64,000 nucleotides of DNA from Nothopassalora personata (GCA_033816765.1 CM066290.1:1426001-1490000); one strand, 5' to 3'. Numbered from the stretch's first letter, positions 28,706 through 40,900 are shown. The notes: generated by a model not told the origin, from the letters alone. Program-made: numbers and translations.

Positions 28706-31563
28706 CTGTCCGAGCCAACTAGGGCAGTAAACATGACACTTTCACCTTTGCGGCTGGCAATAGTCCCCTCCCATGAACCATCATCGCAGTTACGGGCAGT
28801 GAGCCGCACCTTGCGGGCCCACGGACGTCCTAGGATTGTTGGCGAGTTTGGATCCGAGGAGATGAACATGTCCACTTGGCAGTGAACCCCAAATACCCAA
28901 ACATCCAAATTGCCCACAACACCTTTGAACTGGGCCCGCCCTCCAGCACCTCGAAAGGCAAGCTGAGCACTCGACATTACTGGTAACCCAAACCTATGAG
29001 CGTTCCTCTGGCCGATGATATTCACCTCGGAACCCTCATCAATTAGGCACCTGATCTGGTTCTTGTTCGTCCCAAATTCCGCTACTACCCAAGGACTAGG
29101 GACCATAGCAAAGTTGTCAAGGACACTAGAGAGCCCGATCTTCTCAACATCCTCATATAGCTCAGCAGCAGGGACCGCACCCTTGGAGCAAAGCATGGTT
29201 GAATACACTCCGACATACTGGGCCTGACCATCTTCGCGGAAGACCTCCTCATTATACTCAGGTTCATCTTCACAGGTGACCACTTGTCCAGTGCGAACCT
29301 CAGGGTCCTTTCCTGCAAGACGTCGCACTGTAGCGAGCTTCTCCTGAAGAGCGGGGGTGTTAGCAACGCGACCGAAGAGGGCAGCCTCGAACCAGCGACC
29401 ATATCGAAACCAATCTTGGGCGTTCACATTGGGAAACGTTGTCTGGAGGATCTGATCAATCCAGTAGATGATACCCTCTTCCTTTGTAACCGGGCCATCA
29501 CCAGCTGAACCATACTGTCGGACGTAGTTGTCAATCCTCATAGTCTTGGCATTCTGCATACGCTTCCTTTGTGCGAAGGGGGCGTTCACGGGACCAACAG
29601 GCATATCCTTAGGCAGTCCTTTGTTAGCATCGTTCCCTGGTCTGTTCACTTGGGCATCACTTCCCCTTCCTAGGGTTACCCCGGATTCAGCTGATGACTG
29701 AGTTTCGCTCATTTGAGCACTGACTTCGTCAATCATTTCAACCTCCTGCTGGTCAATCTCAGCTTGCCGGATCTCCTGTTCCAATTGCAGGCGAACTTTC
29801 TCAGCAGCCTCAGCTCGGGCTCGCAGATCCTGGGCTGAGGACCGGGTCCTCGGGTACGGATTCTTCAGAATACCTACGGGTGCCTTCCCTTTCACTTTGT
29901 CAGACTGCACAGGATAGGCAGATACCTCGTCAAGCTCGCCCAAGTCGGTTGCCTGCTCCGCTTCACTTTCTCCGAATGAGACCCAATATGTCCCAGCAGC
30001 CTTCTCCTTTTGGCCAGACCGCGCGTCCTGAGGGCCATACTCCATTAAATGCCTGAAGTTAGGAGGGGGCTTAGAATGATCAGGAGGCGTGACCTTAGTC
30101 ACCCCAGCGTAGTCCCTACCCATCCATTGCTTACGCAGTGCGGGAATCTCATACTGGTTGTCAAACTCGATCGGTCCATAATGTTCTTCGAGCAGAGGGA
30201 GCATGCAGAGCAGTTTCGGTTTGCTGTAGTCCCTCCGAAAGTTGAACTTGGCGGGACGTGGATCGCCTTCTTTCCCTAGATACCACCAGTTGTTCGGGGC
30301 GAGGTATACGTAGCCCCGGGATATTAAGGACCTCATCGCCCCACAATTGCTGGCCTGGTGCTTCGAACTGCCACAGTTGTAGCAACAACCATCCATCGCT
30401 TTGGACTGTTCGCGATTTTGCGATGGGGGACGCTGCATTGCGTAAACCTGCAGTTCAGTGTCTGGGTCGTGCCTCTCTGGTTGCATAGAGCGTTGATTCT
30501 CGCTCGGGTAGAAGGCACCCGCGTCCGCGACGCGACCGCGCTGGTATGCACGTATGCTCATTTCAGCTACCTTCTGGATTAGGTCATCATCAACAACAGT
30601 CCTGGAGGTGGCCTTCTTAAGCGTGTCAATCTCAGGCTTGAGGCGCGGCATTTGCTTCACGACTGAGCGGTGCAGCTGAGGCAAAGCAAGAGGGAAATCT
30701 GTATGCACAGCTTTCCATCCCTCCTCACCATCTGCGATGCTAGCAGCTTCATCGAGAATCCTCTGAAAGTCCCTGAACTTCTCAGGTTGCTTTGGGTGAA
30801 GCCCGCAAGCCTTGTAGACCGCTTTCGCGACTGCCTCTGGCAATCCCTGAAGGAGAAGGCGACTCCGGGAGCTGTTATCCAAATCCTCAGGTTCAATTAG
30901 GTCACTTGAGGATACAAATAGGCGGATGAATTCCTTCACATCTTGTTCTTCAGGCCTCTTGCCTTGCTGCGCCCTAACAATCTCCTCAAGATATTCCCGA
31001 CTCCCCAACATCGAGTGGGCGTCAAACCTTGAGAATTCTGACAAGAACGCCCTCCTGAAACGTGCCTTGCTGGTGAGCCACCCAGGCAGCCTCATGACCA
31101 CACGCCGGATAGTAATTTCGCAATTGCGCTCAAACCTGCCCCAGAAATCATCCTTCTTAATGGATGCCCGAGGCGGATACTGGTCCATTAGGTCGCCAAA
31201 CCGCTCCCAGAACTCAGTAGCATTGGTGCCATCAAAGAACGGATTCTCAGCACCTCCTGGAGGTGGAAAGCGAGGGCCAGCGTTTTCCATTGCTACTGCC
31301 AATCGTCCAAAGAGGGCAGTTATAGCATCCATTCCAATTGTGCTGTTCATTCCTACACCCATACCCAATTCAGCGGCGCTGGTTCCGCTTCTCCCTTCTT
31401 TACTAGATTCAGGTGTTTCCCCTTCCTCCGATTCCTCCATCCCCTCATGAGGGACAGAATCCCTGTAGACCCCTTCCATTTTCGTGGGGTTCACAGGCTG
31501 TTCGTAGCCTCTGCCTATGTCGGCAAAGGTGCTAAGTTTTTCTGGTGATGCAGCCGTATCCAT
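28651..31563 (-). CDS. gag: A1 gag-protease polyprotein, 970 aa
   Basis: Starts at ATG 31,561-31,563 and ends at TGA 28,651, overlapping pol by 55 bp. Residues about 105-270 match the retrotransposon gag fold (F-F-D-G-T-N-A-T-E-F-W and following helices). A CX2CX4HX4C zinc knuckle is at C394, C397, H402, C407. A coiled-coil-prone stretch lies at 575-615. The protease domain follows: I-D-E-G-S-E at 841-846 and I-L-G-R-P-W at 910-915. The active site D-E-G-S differs from the usual D-T/S-G. The product should form the particle, bind RNA and cleave the polyprotein. Gag and protease are fused in one frame, with pol in the next. Confidence 0.94.
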   Translation of the reverse strand: MDTAASPEKLSTFADIGRGYEQPVNPTKMEGVYRDSVPHEGMEESEEGETPESSKEGRSGTSAAELGMGVGMNSTIGMDAITALFGRLAVAMENAGPRFPPPGGAENPFFDGTNATEFWERFGDLMDQYPPRASIKKDDFWGRFERNCEITIRRVVMRLPGWLTSKARFRRAFLSEFSRFDAHSMLGSREYLEEIVRAQQGKRPEEQDVKEFIRLFVSSSDLIEPEDLDNSSRSRLLLQGLPEAVAKAVYKACGLHPKQPEKFRDFQRILDEAASIADGEEGWKAVHTDFPLALPQLHRSVVKQMPRLKPEIDTLKKATSRTVVDDDLIQKVAEMSIRAYQRGRVADAGAFYPSENQRSMQPERHDPDTELQVYAMQRPPSQNREQSKAMDGCCYNCGSSKHQASNCGAMRSLISRGYVYLAPNNWWYLGKEGDPRPAKFNFRRDYSKPKLLCMLPLLEEHYGPIEFDNQYEIPALRKQWMGRDYAGVTKVTPPDHSKPPPNFRHLMEYGPQDARSGQKEKAAGTYWVSFGESEAEQATDLGELDEVSAYPVQSDKVKGKAPVGILKNPYPRTRSSAQDLRARAEAAEKVRLQLEQEIRQAEIDQQEVEMIDEVSAQMSETQSSAESGVTLGRGSDAQVNRPGNDANKGLPKDMPVGPVNAPFAQRKRMQNAKTMRIDNYVRQYGSAGDGPVTKEEGIIYWIDQILQTTFPNVNAQDWFRYGRWFEAALFGRVANTPALQEKLATVRRLAGKDPEVRTGQVVTCEDEPEYNEEVFREDGQAQYVGVYSTMLCSKGAVPAAELYEDVEKIGLSSVLDNFAMVPSPWVVAEFGTNKNQIRCLIDEGSEVNIIGQRNAHRFGLPVMSSAQLAFRGAGGRAQFKGVVGNLDVWVFGVHCQVDMFISSDPNSPTILGRPWARKVRLTARNCDDGSWEGTIASRKGESVMFTALVGSDRCKTLQELLKASGNGMVG

Positions 31564-31785
31564 TGTTGCGTGGTGCTTGCTTCAGAATGTGCTGATACTA
31601 GTTGTTGCTTGACAGGACCTTGTGACCGTGATTGTTGCTGAATACCTTGGACCTTGAATGTTTTTCGACCTTAGTCGACCTTGACCGTGAACCTTGGACC
31701 TTGAACCGTGATTTTGACCTTACAAACTGGATGCTGATACGCCACCGGGTGTACACTTGATAACCCCCCTCATTGACCACCAAAA
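31564..31785 (-). other. A1 leader with heptad-like repeats
   Basis: 222 nt between the 5' LTR and gag. Contains repeated ACCTTG(A/G) and ACCGTGA units (31,617-31,725). The first bases after the LTR on the minus strand (TTTTGGTGGTCAATGAG) are the expected primer-binding position, but I cannot assign a tRNA. Confidence 0.65.
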
Positions 31786-32163
31786 TAATGTCTACCAACC
31801 ACCCTATGTAGGCCTGTCCGAGTTGTGGTGGTATGGAGCGGTGCTTGCGTAAGCAGGGGTATTTGCCGGTCCTGGGACCGGGAAATCAGGTCACGTGACG
31901 AGCAGCGCAGTAGCCAGATAAAACAAGAGGATTGGCGGACCCTAAACCCCTATACCCTCTACTCGAGAGGTATGAATTGAATTGTTGCCTTGATGCTACG
32001 CTTACAATGCTCAACTGCGCAATATATATCTCAATAGCCATACCAGGTCCTGCTGGCTTGCCCTTGGGTCCAATCAAACCTAAATGAAAAAGGGGCAAGT
32101 TGGACCCAAGGACCCCTTCCCAAACCCAAACCCAAGGTCAACACAACCCATTAGTCGTCAATA
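31786..32163 (-). repeat. A1 5' LTR
   Basis: 378 bp, matching 20,529-20,906 by eye. A TATATAT box candidate lies at 32,023-32,029, the palindrome at 31,861-31,886 and CACGTG at 31,892-31,897. In the direction of transcription the palindrome is downstream of the TATA-like site. Confidence 0.93.
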
Positions 32164-32849
32164 CTATACTAAGTGGACCCGCGCTACTAACTAGAACCGC
32201 GCGTAAGTATCCTCCCTAGCGTACTCCGCGACTTTTCTACCGGCTTACGGTCTTTTAGCGACGACGCTCGTACTAAGCTCCGCGCCGTCCTTAAAGCCTA
32301 GAAGGCTTTAAAGCCCCTCTAGCGTACTAGTATACTCTCCCGGTAAGTTTTTACGGCCCCCGCCTCTTTATACGCGCTTACCGATTCTTTTAGTGCGGTC
32401 GCCGCTAAGGTTATAGGCACTGTAGCTAATGCTTAGCTTACCTTTAGGTAGACGTATATACTACGGGCCCCGTTATAAAACTATCGCTAACCGACCTCTT
32501 AGTCCCGGGGGCGCCCTACGCGACCTCTAGCTAGGCTAGCGCCGCGTGCGTTAGGCCTCGGCTTCTACTAGCTAGCCTTCGGGCACCCTCGTCTTTCGCG
32601 CGGGCCGCGACCGGGCTATTATAGCATGTAGCTATCTCAAAAGGGATCGGGCTCCGCTACTTTTACGGCGGACGCCGCTAAAATAAAACGCTCTTAAACT
32701 TACCTATACCTTCTTACTTCTCTCTATCTCCTAAAAAGACTCCCTAACCTAAAAGAACGCCTACCTTTTCCTAAACGCCTATGTCTACGCTAAATCCCTA
32801 GTAATCCTTACCTTTTCGCCTTCCTCCCCTTCTATTCGTATCCTATGCC

Positions 32850-35420
32850 TCCTTTGGTCCGTTATGCGTTATTAGGTTACTATATCTCCTCTCGAAGTTA
32901 TCCGCGGCTACGGTGTCCGCGAGGTACCCTGCTAGTTCCTATATAGGCTTATAGTATCCGGTCTATTTTACTAGGACTTCGCGTACTCGGCCTCTACCTC
33001 TAACCTTAGTTCTAGCGTAAAGGATCTCTTCTACCTACTACTCTTTATAAGACTCAATTATAATAGGGTCCGGCTGTTTGTTATTGATCTCCTATCTAGG
33101 TAAGGGGTCTTAGCTTATAGGTCGTAGTAAGTTAGGATAGAAGACCGGGTAGATCCCGTCGGGGATCCTAGATAAGCGTATAGATAACGGTAAGATTACT
33201 TCTACTACCGTATACTTCGCGTGTCTATAGTCGAGGCTCTTCTTTAGTCGTATAGTAACATAGTTACGTAGATCTAGCTAAACTTTATCGCCTACACGAT
33301 AGATTAGTACGGGCTTCCTATCCCGGGTAGCGTAGTCCTCCTATTTTTAGGCGGCTTCCGCTATACTCGCCTAATACAGGTCCGTAATCTTTTACATCCT
33401 TTCTATAAATAGCGTTACCCGTTACGCGGCGTCTAACTAAGAGGTCTCTAGATCCGGTTATAACTAAACGGGTAATAGTGCCTCGTATCCGTATACCGCG
33501 AAGAAGGGGCTTATTCCTAGCCTAGCGTAATACCGCGCGTTTAGAGTAAGTTGCGCCGTAGGGAGCTAGCGTTTCTAGTCGGACTGCTTATAGTTAATAT
33601 AGTTACGAAGGTAAGCCTAGACTTCCTAGTTTAACCGTTCCGGGCCTCCTTCGGTTTATAGGTAGTAGGCGGAGCTAAGCCTCTATTTTACACCGGTTAA
33701 ACGATAGAAGGTCCTCTAGAAGGTACTCGTCTAGTTAGTACCCCGGTTACTCGTAATAGCTTAAGGGAGGCCGTAGTATCTTACCTAGTAGTCTAAGAAC
33801 CTTTTAGCGTAGTCCTCGGCTTTTATAGTAGGTATCGCTTCTAAAACGACGGTCTTACTTAGTCGATCCTTAATTACCTAGAGGTAAGTGTTCCCTTACG
33901 ACTTAGGCATATCCGTTATAAAATCTATCGAGATCTCCTAGAAGAATCGGTCGGGGACCGGTAAGGGTTATAGGAGGCCGTGTTTTTATTCTCTCTACAC
34001 CTTATTCCTACCGTAGTAGTTATAGTTCCTTAAGAACTGCCTTACGTGCTTAGACTATAGGGGCTAGTAGAAGTTACGACTTAGTATCGATGCTATAGAG
34101 TCCCGGCTAGGGTAGCCGTATACCGGTAAATCGTGTACGGATTAGATTAGCTTAGTTCAAAGGGTATCGTTCTATAGAATCGCTGTGTCCGCCTCCTTAT
34201 AGTCGGACTCCGTAGAACTAGGAGCTTTAGGCACCTAAATCCTACCGCGGTAGCGAAGATACCCGTTACGGTCGATGCTATAGTTACCTACTTGTACCTT
34301 AAGTTTCACCTCGCTAGGAAGTAAACGCGCTCCTGCCTTAATCGCGCGGTGTACCGCTTAGAACGTGCTGTCCTTCTTAATAGTTCTTTCCTAGAGGTCG
34401 TTTAGCTCTTAGTCTTAGAAGGGTCCCTATAGTGCGCCCGGTAAATCCGCCTCTTCTATAGCGGATAGTCCTTCGAACTGCGTAGCTAAGATTCGTACTA
34501 ACGAAACCTTTGTAGTCGAGCTAACGTCTACTACCTTCGAGCCCGGCTAATCCTTCACGATATCCGGTTTAAGAAACCTGCGATACCGTAATAACTTGTC
34601 GTCCTACCTAAGCGTGTCTTACTCCCTTCGAGAAAGGGCGTCCGGTATAATCGCCTCGGTACCCGGCCTATACACTAGTAAAAACTGGAATTTTATAACT
34701 TCCTTAACCTACCGGATCTACCGTTCGGAAAGCTGTCTCTTGGTTATAAAGTATTCTAGGTTCTTGTAGTCTGTCTAGATTATAAAGGGCCTATATGTTT
34801 TTAACTCGGGAGCCTATTCTTTAAGATAGGACACTACCGCGAGCATCTCCTTATCGTAAATGTCGTAGTTAATCTTAGCTTTATTAAGCTTCTTCGAGTA
34901 GAATCCTACTAGTTTCACGACTCCGTCCTTTTCTTATAGGAGGGCGCCTCTAAGCGTAAAGCCGCTACAGTCCGTCTCTAAAAAGGTAGGGAGCTCCGGG
35001 TTCTAGTAGGCTAAAACTAGTGCTTTGTAGTACTTATCCTTTAGGGACTTAAACGTATTAGCCTAACGATCTCCCTAGGAAAACACCTTATTCTTGCCGG
35101 TTAGCGACGTTAAGGGCTCGGCGAGCTTCGAATAGTTTAGAATAAACATCCGGTAGTAGTTCGCGAAGCCTAAGAAACGCCGTACTTCCTTCTAGGTAAC
35201 TAGTACCTTCTAGTCCTTTACTACTACTACCTTCTCGGGGTCGGGTCCTACTCCTATCCCGTCGGCATATATAATAAACCCGAGGTACTTAACCTTCTTC
35301 TATACGAACTTACACTTCCCTAGATCTAGGAAAAGGCCTCCGTCCTAAAGCTTCTAGAGCACGATACGAACCTTCTAGAAATAGTTCTTTTTTATTCCGT
35401 CGGAGTAAATAACGACGTCG
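32850..35420 (-). pseudogene. F pol, 3' part (RT end, RNase H, integrase, chromodomain)
   Basis: Continues F pol after the B insertion. Reading across B, the RT active site is A-Y-A-N-D-V-V-I-Y-S. RNase H and integrase segments follow. Near 32,900-33,060 the frame reads V-E-E-I-L-Y-A-R-T-K and V-L-V-K-x-T-G-Y-Y-K-P-I-x-E-L, a chromodomain with Trp codons turned to TAG. Stops throughout. The exact C-terminus is uncertain (32,740-32,860). Confidence 0.8.
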
Positions 35421-35855
35421 TGTTACGGTTCGGATGAAGGACGGTGCAGGACGTAGCATAGGGAGGAAGAATTAGAAGACAAGAACCAATCGCTAGGAAG
35501 AGAAAGGGACCCCACGCCCGGGTTACGTGCACGACCGCGCGCTTAATGCATAGTCGAACACGACCGTAGAAGTAGCGTATGGACGTACACGACCATACGA
35601 CTAGACGACCGGTCGAATAGACAGACGGACGCCTAATACCGGATAGCATGCGAGCCTCCTTTGTATTTAGGAACGCTAGAAACCCTTATAGTTCTAATGC
35701 GTTCAACTCATGTTACTATCTTACTAATTGGAATACAACTCTTATTTCTATCATTTATCTTCGCTTAGCTTACTTTAGCCTCTCTAAAGAATAATACCGC
35801 CACGTGACTTGACTTATCTCTCTTTTAAGACTAGCCCTAGAACGAGACAATAACA
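35421..35855 (+). repeat. B 5' LTR
   Basis: 435 bp, TGTTACGGTTCGG...GAACGAGACAATAACA. The last ~210 bp are shared with the solo LTRs at 11,894 and 59,766. Less RIPed than the interior of B (CCACGTGACTTGAC remains). Confidence 0.92.
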
Positions 35856-35879
35856 CTTTAAACGCCCTTAGGATAAGCG

Positions 35880-37960
35880 CTACTTAAGCAGCTAGTAGGG
35901 GAACACCCGCCCCTAGCGAAGCAGGAAGCATCCGCCGTGCGCCACTACAATAGACTACTACTACGAAGGACGATAAGTCTAATAACGATAACGAGCCTAC
36001 TCTAAGGAGGAACGACGTTAAGGCTGCTAAGCTAGACCTCTTCTATAGAGATAGAGCTAAGTTCGACGACTAGATCAATTAGATAGATATGTACCTTATG
36101 TTCAACCTAGTCGATGCCGATAAAAGAACTATCTTCGCCATTACGTACCTTCGTGGAAGTGCGTAGAACTGGATCAAACCTTACCTTAAGGAATACCTTA
36201 AAGGTATAGGACGATTAGACCCTACTGGAATGTTTAGGAGCTATACCCTTTTTAAAGAGAAGATAAAATTAATCTTTAGAACCTCGAACGAAGTCTAATA
36301 GGCTATACGAATTATTCAACACCTTAAGTAGAAGACGTCCACTTTAGAGTATGCCGCTAAATTCGAAGAATACGGACAAATCACTAGATAGGACTAGACG
36401 GCGTTAATAACTATGTTCCGACGTAGACTTAAGGACTCCGTTAAGGACGAGTTAATAAGACACGGGGGACAGATTACTAACCTCGAAGAGCTAATAAAGG
36501 CGTCGATTAACATCGATAACTAGCTCTAAGAACGACACTAGGAGAAGAAATACGACTCTAAAGTAGGAGGAATAGTAGGATATGCTCCGGACCGTAGACC
36601 CTTAGGAGGATACGTTACGAAGGGAGAATTCTTACGATAAAGCTAGCCCTACTATAGACTACAGCTAATGGAACTAGACGTTACCTAACGAGGACGGAGG
36701 ATCGATAAGAGTAGGGGCTACGGAAAGCCCTTTAAAGGAAAAGGAAAACTCATATACTATGCCTATAGTAAGGAAGGCTATATAGCGCGGGATTGCCACG
36801 GAAAAAATATAGTGCGCCGCGAGCAGTTCAATATAATGCAACCCCGAACTAGTAAATCTAAGAGTAGCGTTAGATCTCGAGGAGATACCGACTATACTCG
36901 GAGAGTAGGGGAGAGAGCTAGTAATAGAAGCACGACGCCTCTCCTAGACCCCTTAGAAGGACGAGGAGGACACTATAGGTAGCAAATGGTAGTCATTCTA
37001 TTTAATGCGAAGAACCAACTACGACAGTTTAACATAATAACACGAAGAGTCGACTACGAGATCGAATCCGAGTCTCGAAATAGTTATAGAAGCCTTTATT
37101 AGCGATTCTATTACTAAGACTCGTGTTAAGTTTACTACGCCGCGAAGTTAGGCGTAGGGTATTAGCCTTAGCAACTACGAGGAACCCTAGGAGCGACGCA
37201 TAGGCAAAACGCTACGCTGAGAGAAGTGGACATCGATGAATCCTACTTCAACGAAGATGGAAGCGATAAAGAAAATCAGGACCTAGGATAGAACGGATTA
37301 TAGTCCCTAGAACTATAGGAAGAAAGTTAAGAAACTACCGGGCTAGATACTATCGAGGAAGAACAGGATCCGGAAGAATTAAGCGAAGAAGATTCCTCCG
37401 AAGGAGAAGAGAGCGACACTAACGACGATAACGAACAACTTACCTTCACGGTAGATGCACCTAAGAGACTATACGACATAATTATCTACCTATAAAGAAG
37501 GCACGAGAAATTCCTACCTAAGATAGGTAGACGAAGGAGGCTACATTCTATTAAGTTTAATAAGACACTCGACACCCTACGAGGCATAGCCTAGGGATAC
37601 CCACTTATGGAAACAACCGAGAATCTAGTAACCGCCGTTATAGAACGACTACCGATAGGAAGCCGAATAATAGGAACCGGATATCTTACACCGTTAGGAA
37701 CATTTATATCGAATGAATTACGTAATATAGTACAGCACGCACGCGCACTCTACTTAGAAACGTAGAAGATCTAGGAACGTAATAGATTATAAGTGTAGAC
37801 ATAGGGTAACGGGCTATAGGTTCTAGCCGAAGCCTCTAGGCACGAAGCATAGCGAACTATATACTATTTGGGAAAAGGATTAGCTCCCTAGGAATAAGCG
37901 ACCGGAGAGAGTTATGTAATACTTAGGCTTATGCATCGACATTAAACACAGTTTTCTAGA
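35880..37960 (+). pseudogene. gag: B gag remnant
   Basis: Gag frame shows L-F-Y-R-D-R-A-K-F-D-D and W-I-K-P-Y-L-K-E-Y-L, typical of retrotransposon gag. The zinc knuckle at 36,755-36,796 reads Y-Y-A-Y-S-K-E-G-Y-I-A-R-D-C: spacing CX2CX4HX4C with two cysteines and the histidine changed to tyrosine by RIP. Acidic serine-rich stretch near 37,360-37,440. Ends are approximate. Confidence 0.82.
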
Positions 37961-40900
37961 CATAAGCAATCGTTAACGGACACAAGACTAGTGTTATAAT
38001 CGACTTAGGAGCAGCGGGGAACTTTATCTCCGAGTCTTTTATAAGAAGAAACGGGTTAGCTACCCTAAAGAAGAAATAGGGTTACGAGTTAATCGCGGTA
38101 AACGGATTATCGTTACCTAGCGTAGAATGGGAGACGATACTATTGCTACTAGCTATCTAACAGTACTGCGAGAATATTACCTTAGATGTTACTAATATAG
38201 CTAGTTATAACATAGTATTAGGTATGCCTTAGTTAAGAAAGCACAATCTAGTAATCGACTAGAGAAGAGGAGTACTTACATTTAGGGAATGCGATTGCGT
38301 TATCGACATTTAGCCTACGTAGTAGTAGCGTTCACTAGTAGATAAGGCAAGGAAACAGCTAAACGAGATATAGCTTACGCCGACTAGAAGGATAGAAGAA
38401 CCACCTTCGACCGGGATAGACACTAGCGTAGGGCCGCCGGGTTACGAAGTTACTAGAAGTAATAGAAGTAACGTACTATCGAAGAATACTAACATCTTAG
38501 AGTTAAGTATTCCTAAGGAGTATCGTAAGTAGTCGCGACTCTTTAAAGAGGCGAGAGGCAAAACCGCCTTACCTAAGCACCGCCTATAGGATTACAAGAT
38601 CAACATTTAGCTAGGGAAAGAGCCTCTATAGGGACCCCTATATTAAATGTCTAAGAAAGAGCTATAGACCCTACGAGAATGGCTAAAGGAGAAGCTAGCT
38701 AAAGGATAGATAAGAAGATCTACCTCGAGTGTAGGAACTCTATACATGTTCGTTCTAAAAGCAAACGGGAAGTTACGACTCGTATAGGACTATAGGAAGT
38801 TAAACGAGATTACGATTAAGAACCGATACCCGCTACCTAACATCGAAGAAGCATAGGACAGATTAACCGGATTAGACTAGTACACGAAGATTAACCTACG
38901 AGATGCCTTCTACGCTATACGAATAGCGGAAGGAGAAGAATGGAAGACCGCTTTTAGAACAAGATACGGACTCTACGAATTCTTAGTTATGCTAATATAA
39001 TTAACTAACGCACCCGCATCCTGTTAGGACCTTATTAACGAGACACTTAGAGACCTACTCGACGTATACGTTATTGCCTACATAGACAACATACTAGTCT
39101 ATACGAAAGGATCCCTATAGGAACACATAAGACAAGTCCAGGACGTCTTCGAACGACTTACGCAATTAGGATTTAAGACGGCACCCGAGAAATGCGAATT
39201 CCATAAGAAAGAAGTTAAATTTCTAGGCTTTATTATTAGTACTATAGGGATAACGATCGACCCTACGAAGACATAGTCAATTAGAGAGTAGCTAGAACCG
39301 AAAATAGTTAAGGACGTATAATCATTCCTTAGACTAACGAACTATAACCGGAAATTCATTAAGGACTATTTAAAGACAGCGGCACTAATAACGATGCTTA
39401 CAAGAAAGGACGTCACTTAGAAATGGGGAAAGGAACAGATTAAAGCATTTAAGAAACTTAAGGAATAATGCGCTTTAGCCCCTACGCTTCGACTATTCGA
39501 TAGTAGCAAGGAAGTCTACATCGAGACCGATACGTCTAATATAGCAATAGGCGCGTGTTTAACATAGACACACGATAGGTAGAGACACCCAGTAGCCTAT
39601 TACTCCCGGAAAATGACTATAGCGGAACAGAACTACGACATCTATAATAAAGAGCTTCTAGCTATTATTACTACTATACAACATTAGAGAGTATATATCG
39701 AGGGCCTACCGAAGTTAACGATTCTTTCTAACTATAAGAATCTTACGTACTTTATAATAACGAAAGAACTTACCCGAAGACAAGCCCGCTAGTCGGAGCT
39801 ACTAGGACAGTATAAGTTCGAAATTAAATATACTCTAGGACGAGAGAACGGCCGCGCCGACGCGCTAAGCCAAAGAAGCGACTATATAGAAGGAAAAGAA
39901 CTAGTGTAACATAAAATATTAAAGACAAACCCCGACGGAAGTCTTAGTGTAAACACGAGAGAATTCAATAACATCGTACGGATATTAGGCGACAAGGACG
40001 AACAGTTCCCTATATCGCAAGGGAAATACTAAGTACCGAAGGATCGAGAAGAAGAATACATACGACAACATTACGACGGACTAACTTATAGACACCCTAG
40101 AACTTCAAAAACTATAGACCTAATATAACGTAGTTTCTTATTCCTATAGATAAGACTTAAGGTGTTACGCTACATTAAACAATGTATACACTACTAACGA
40201 AACAAGGCTGCGAGACACGTAAAATACGGTCACCTACAGTTTAGGACACTACCGATAAAACTATAGGACGAAGTTATAATGGACTTTATTACGAAACTCC
40301 CACCGTTAAAGGATTAAGTTACGAAATAACCATACGACATAATACTAGTTATAGTTAATAGACTTACGAAATACGCACACTTTATTCCTACATCGGAAAC
40401 GTACAATGTAGAGCAGCTCGGATACCTCGTACTAGATAGACTTATCCGATACTATAGATTCCCTTAAGCGTTTATAACGGATAGAGATAAGTTATTTACA
40501 TTAAACTACTAGAAGACGCTTATAGGAACGATCGGAATTAAACATAAGCTATTAACAGCATACTACCCGGAAATAGACGGATAAACCGAAAGGATAAATT
40601 AAACGCTAGAACAATACCTACGACACTACATTAACTACGCATAAGACAATTGGGTTTTATTACTACTAATAGCGTAGATTGCACTAAATAACCACAAATC
40701 GGAGACAACTTTAACGACGCCATTTTATGCGAACTTTAGTAAAGATCCTAACCTATTTAGAACACCTAGATCTTACCCATAAGCCGAAAGAGCAATCGTA
40801 ACGACGGATACTCTTAAGGAAGTGCATAAAGAAACACGTAAGGCGATCGAAGATATATAATAAAAACTGTCCCGATAACGGTAGGACACGAGAAAAATGG

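Larger units (their letters stand above)
20529..32163 (-). mobile_element. A1: intact 11.6-kb Ty3/gypsy element with third ORF
   Basis: Two 378-bp LTRs that match by eye enclose three long open minus-strand frames: gag-protease (970 aa), pol (RT, RNase H, integrase) and ORF3 (967 aa). It is flanked by CTAT on both sides (20,525-20,528 and 32,164-32,167) if the LTR is taken as TAATG...CAATA; removing it restores F's antisense frame. CA and TG are normal, so no RIP has occurred, although RIPed relatives lie a few kb away. The order LTR-gag-PR-RT-RH-IN-LTR is that of Metaviridae (Ty3/gypsy). Likely a very recent and possibly mobile copy. Confidence 0.96.
20109..32697 (+). pseudogene. F antisense accessory gene, split by A1
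   Basis: A decayed plus-strand gene opposite F pol. It may start at ATG 20,109. A candidate intron runs 20,217-20,278 (GTAAGT, a CTAAC at 20,254, acceptor AAATAG). The motif at 20,411-20,443 reads Y-x-A-Y-N-T-N-R-K-H-Y, a CX2CX6C with every cysteine changed to tyrosine by RIP. Element A1 interrupts at 20,528. Dropping A1 and one CTAT copy joins the frame to 32,168, where it stays coherent (only TAG/TAA at former CAG, CAA or TGG) to TAA at 32,695-32,697. About 296 codons in all. The start and the intron are inference. Function unknown. Confidence 0.6.

Noticed and set aside
30926..31450. 174-codon plus-strand ORF over gag
   Set aside because: Antisense shadow of gag-protease codons.
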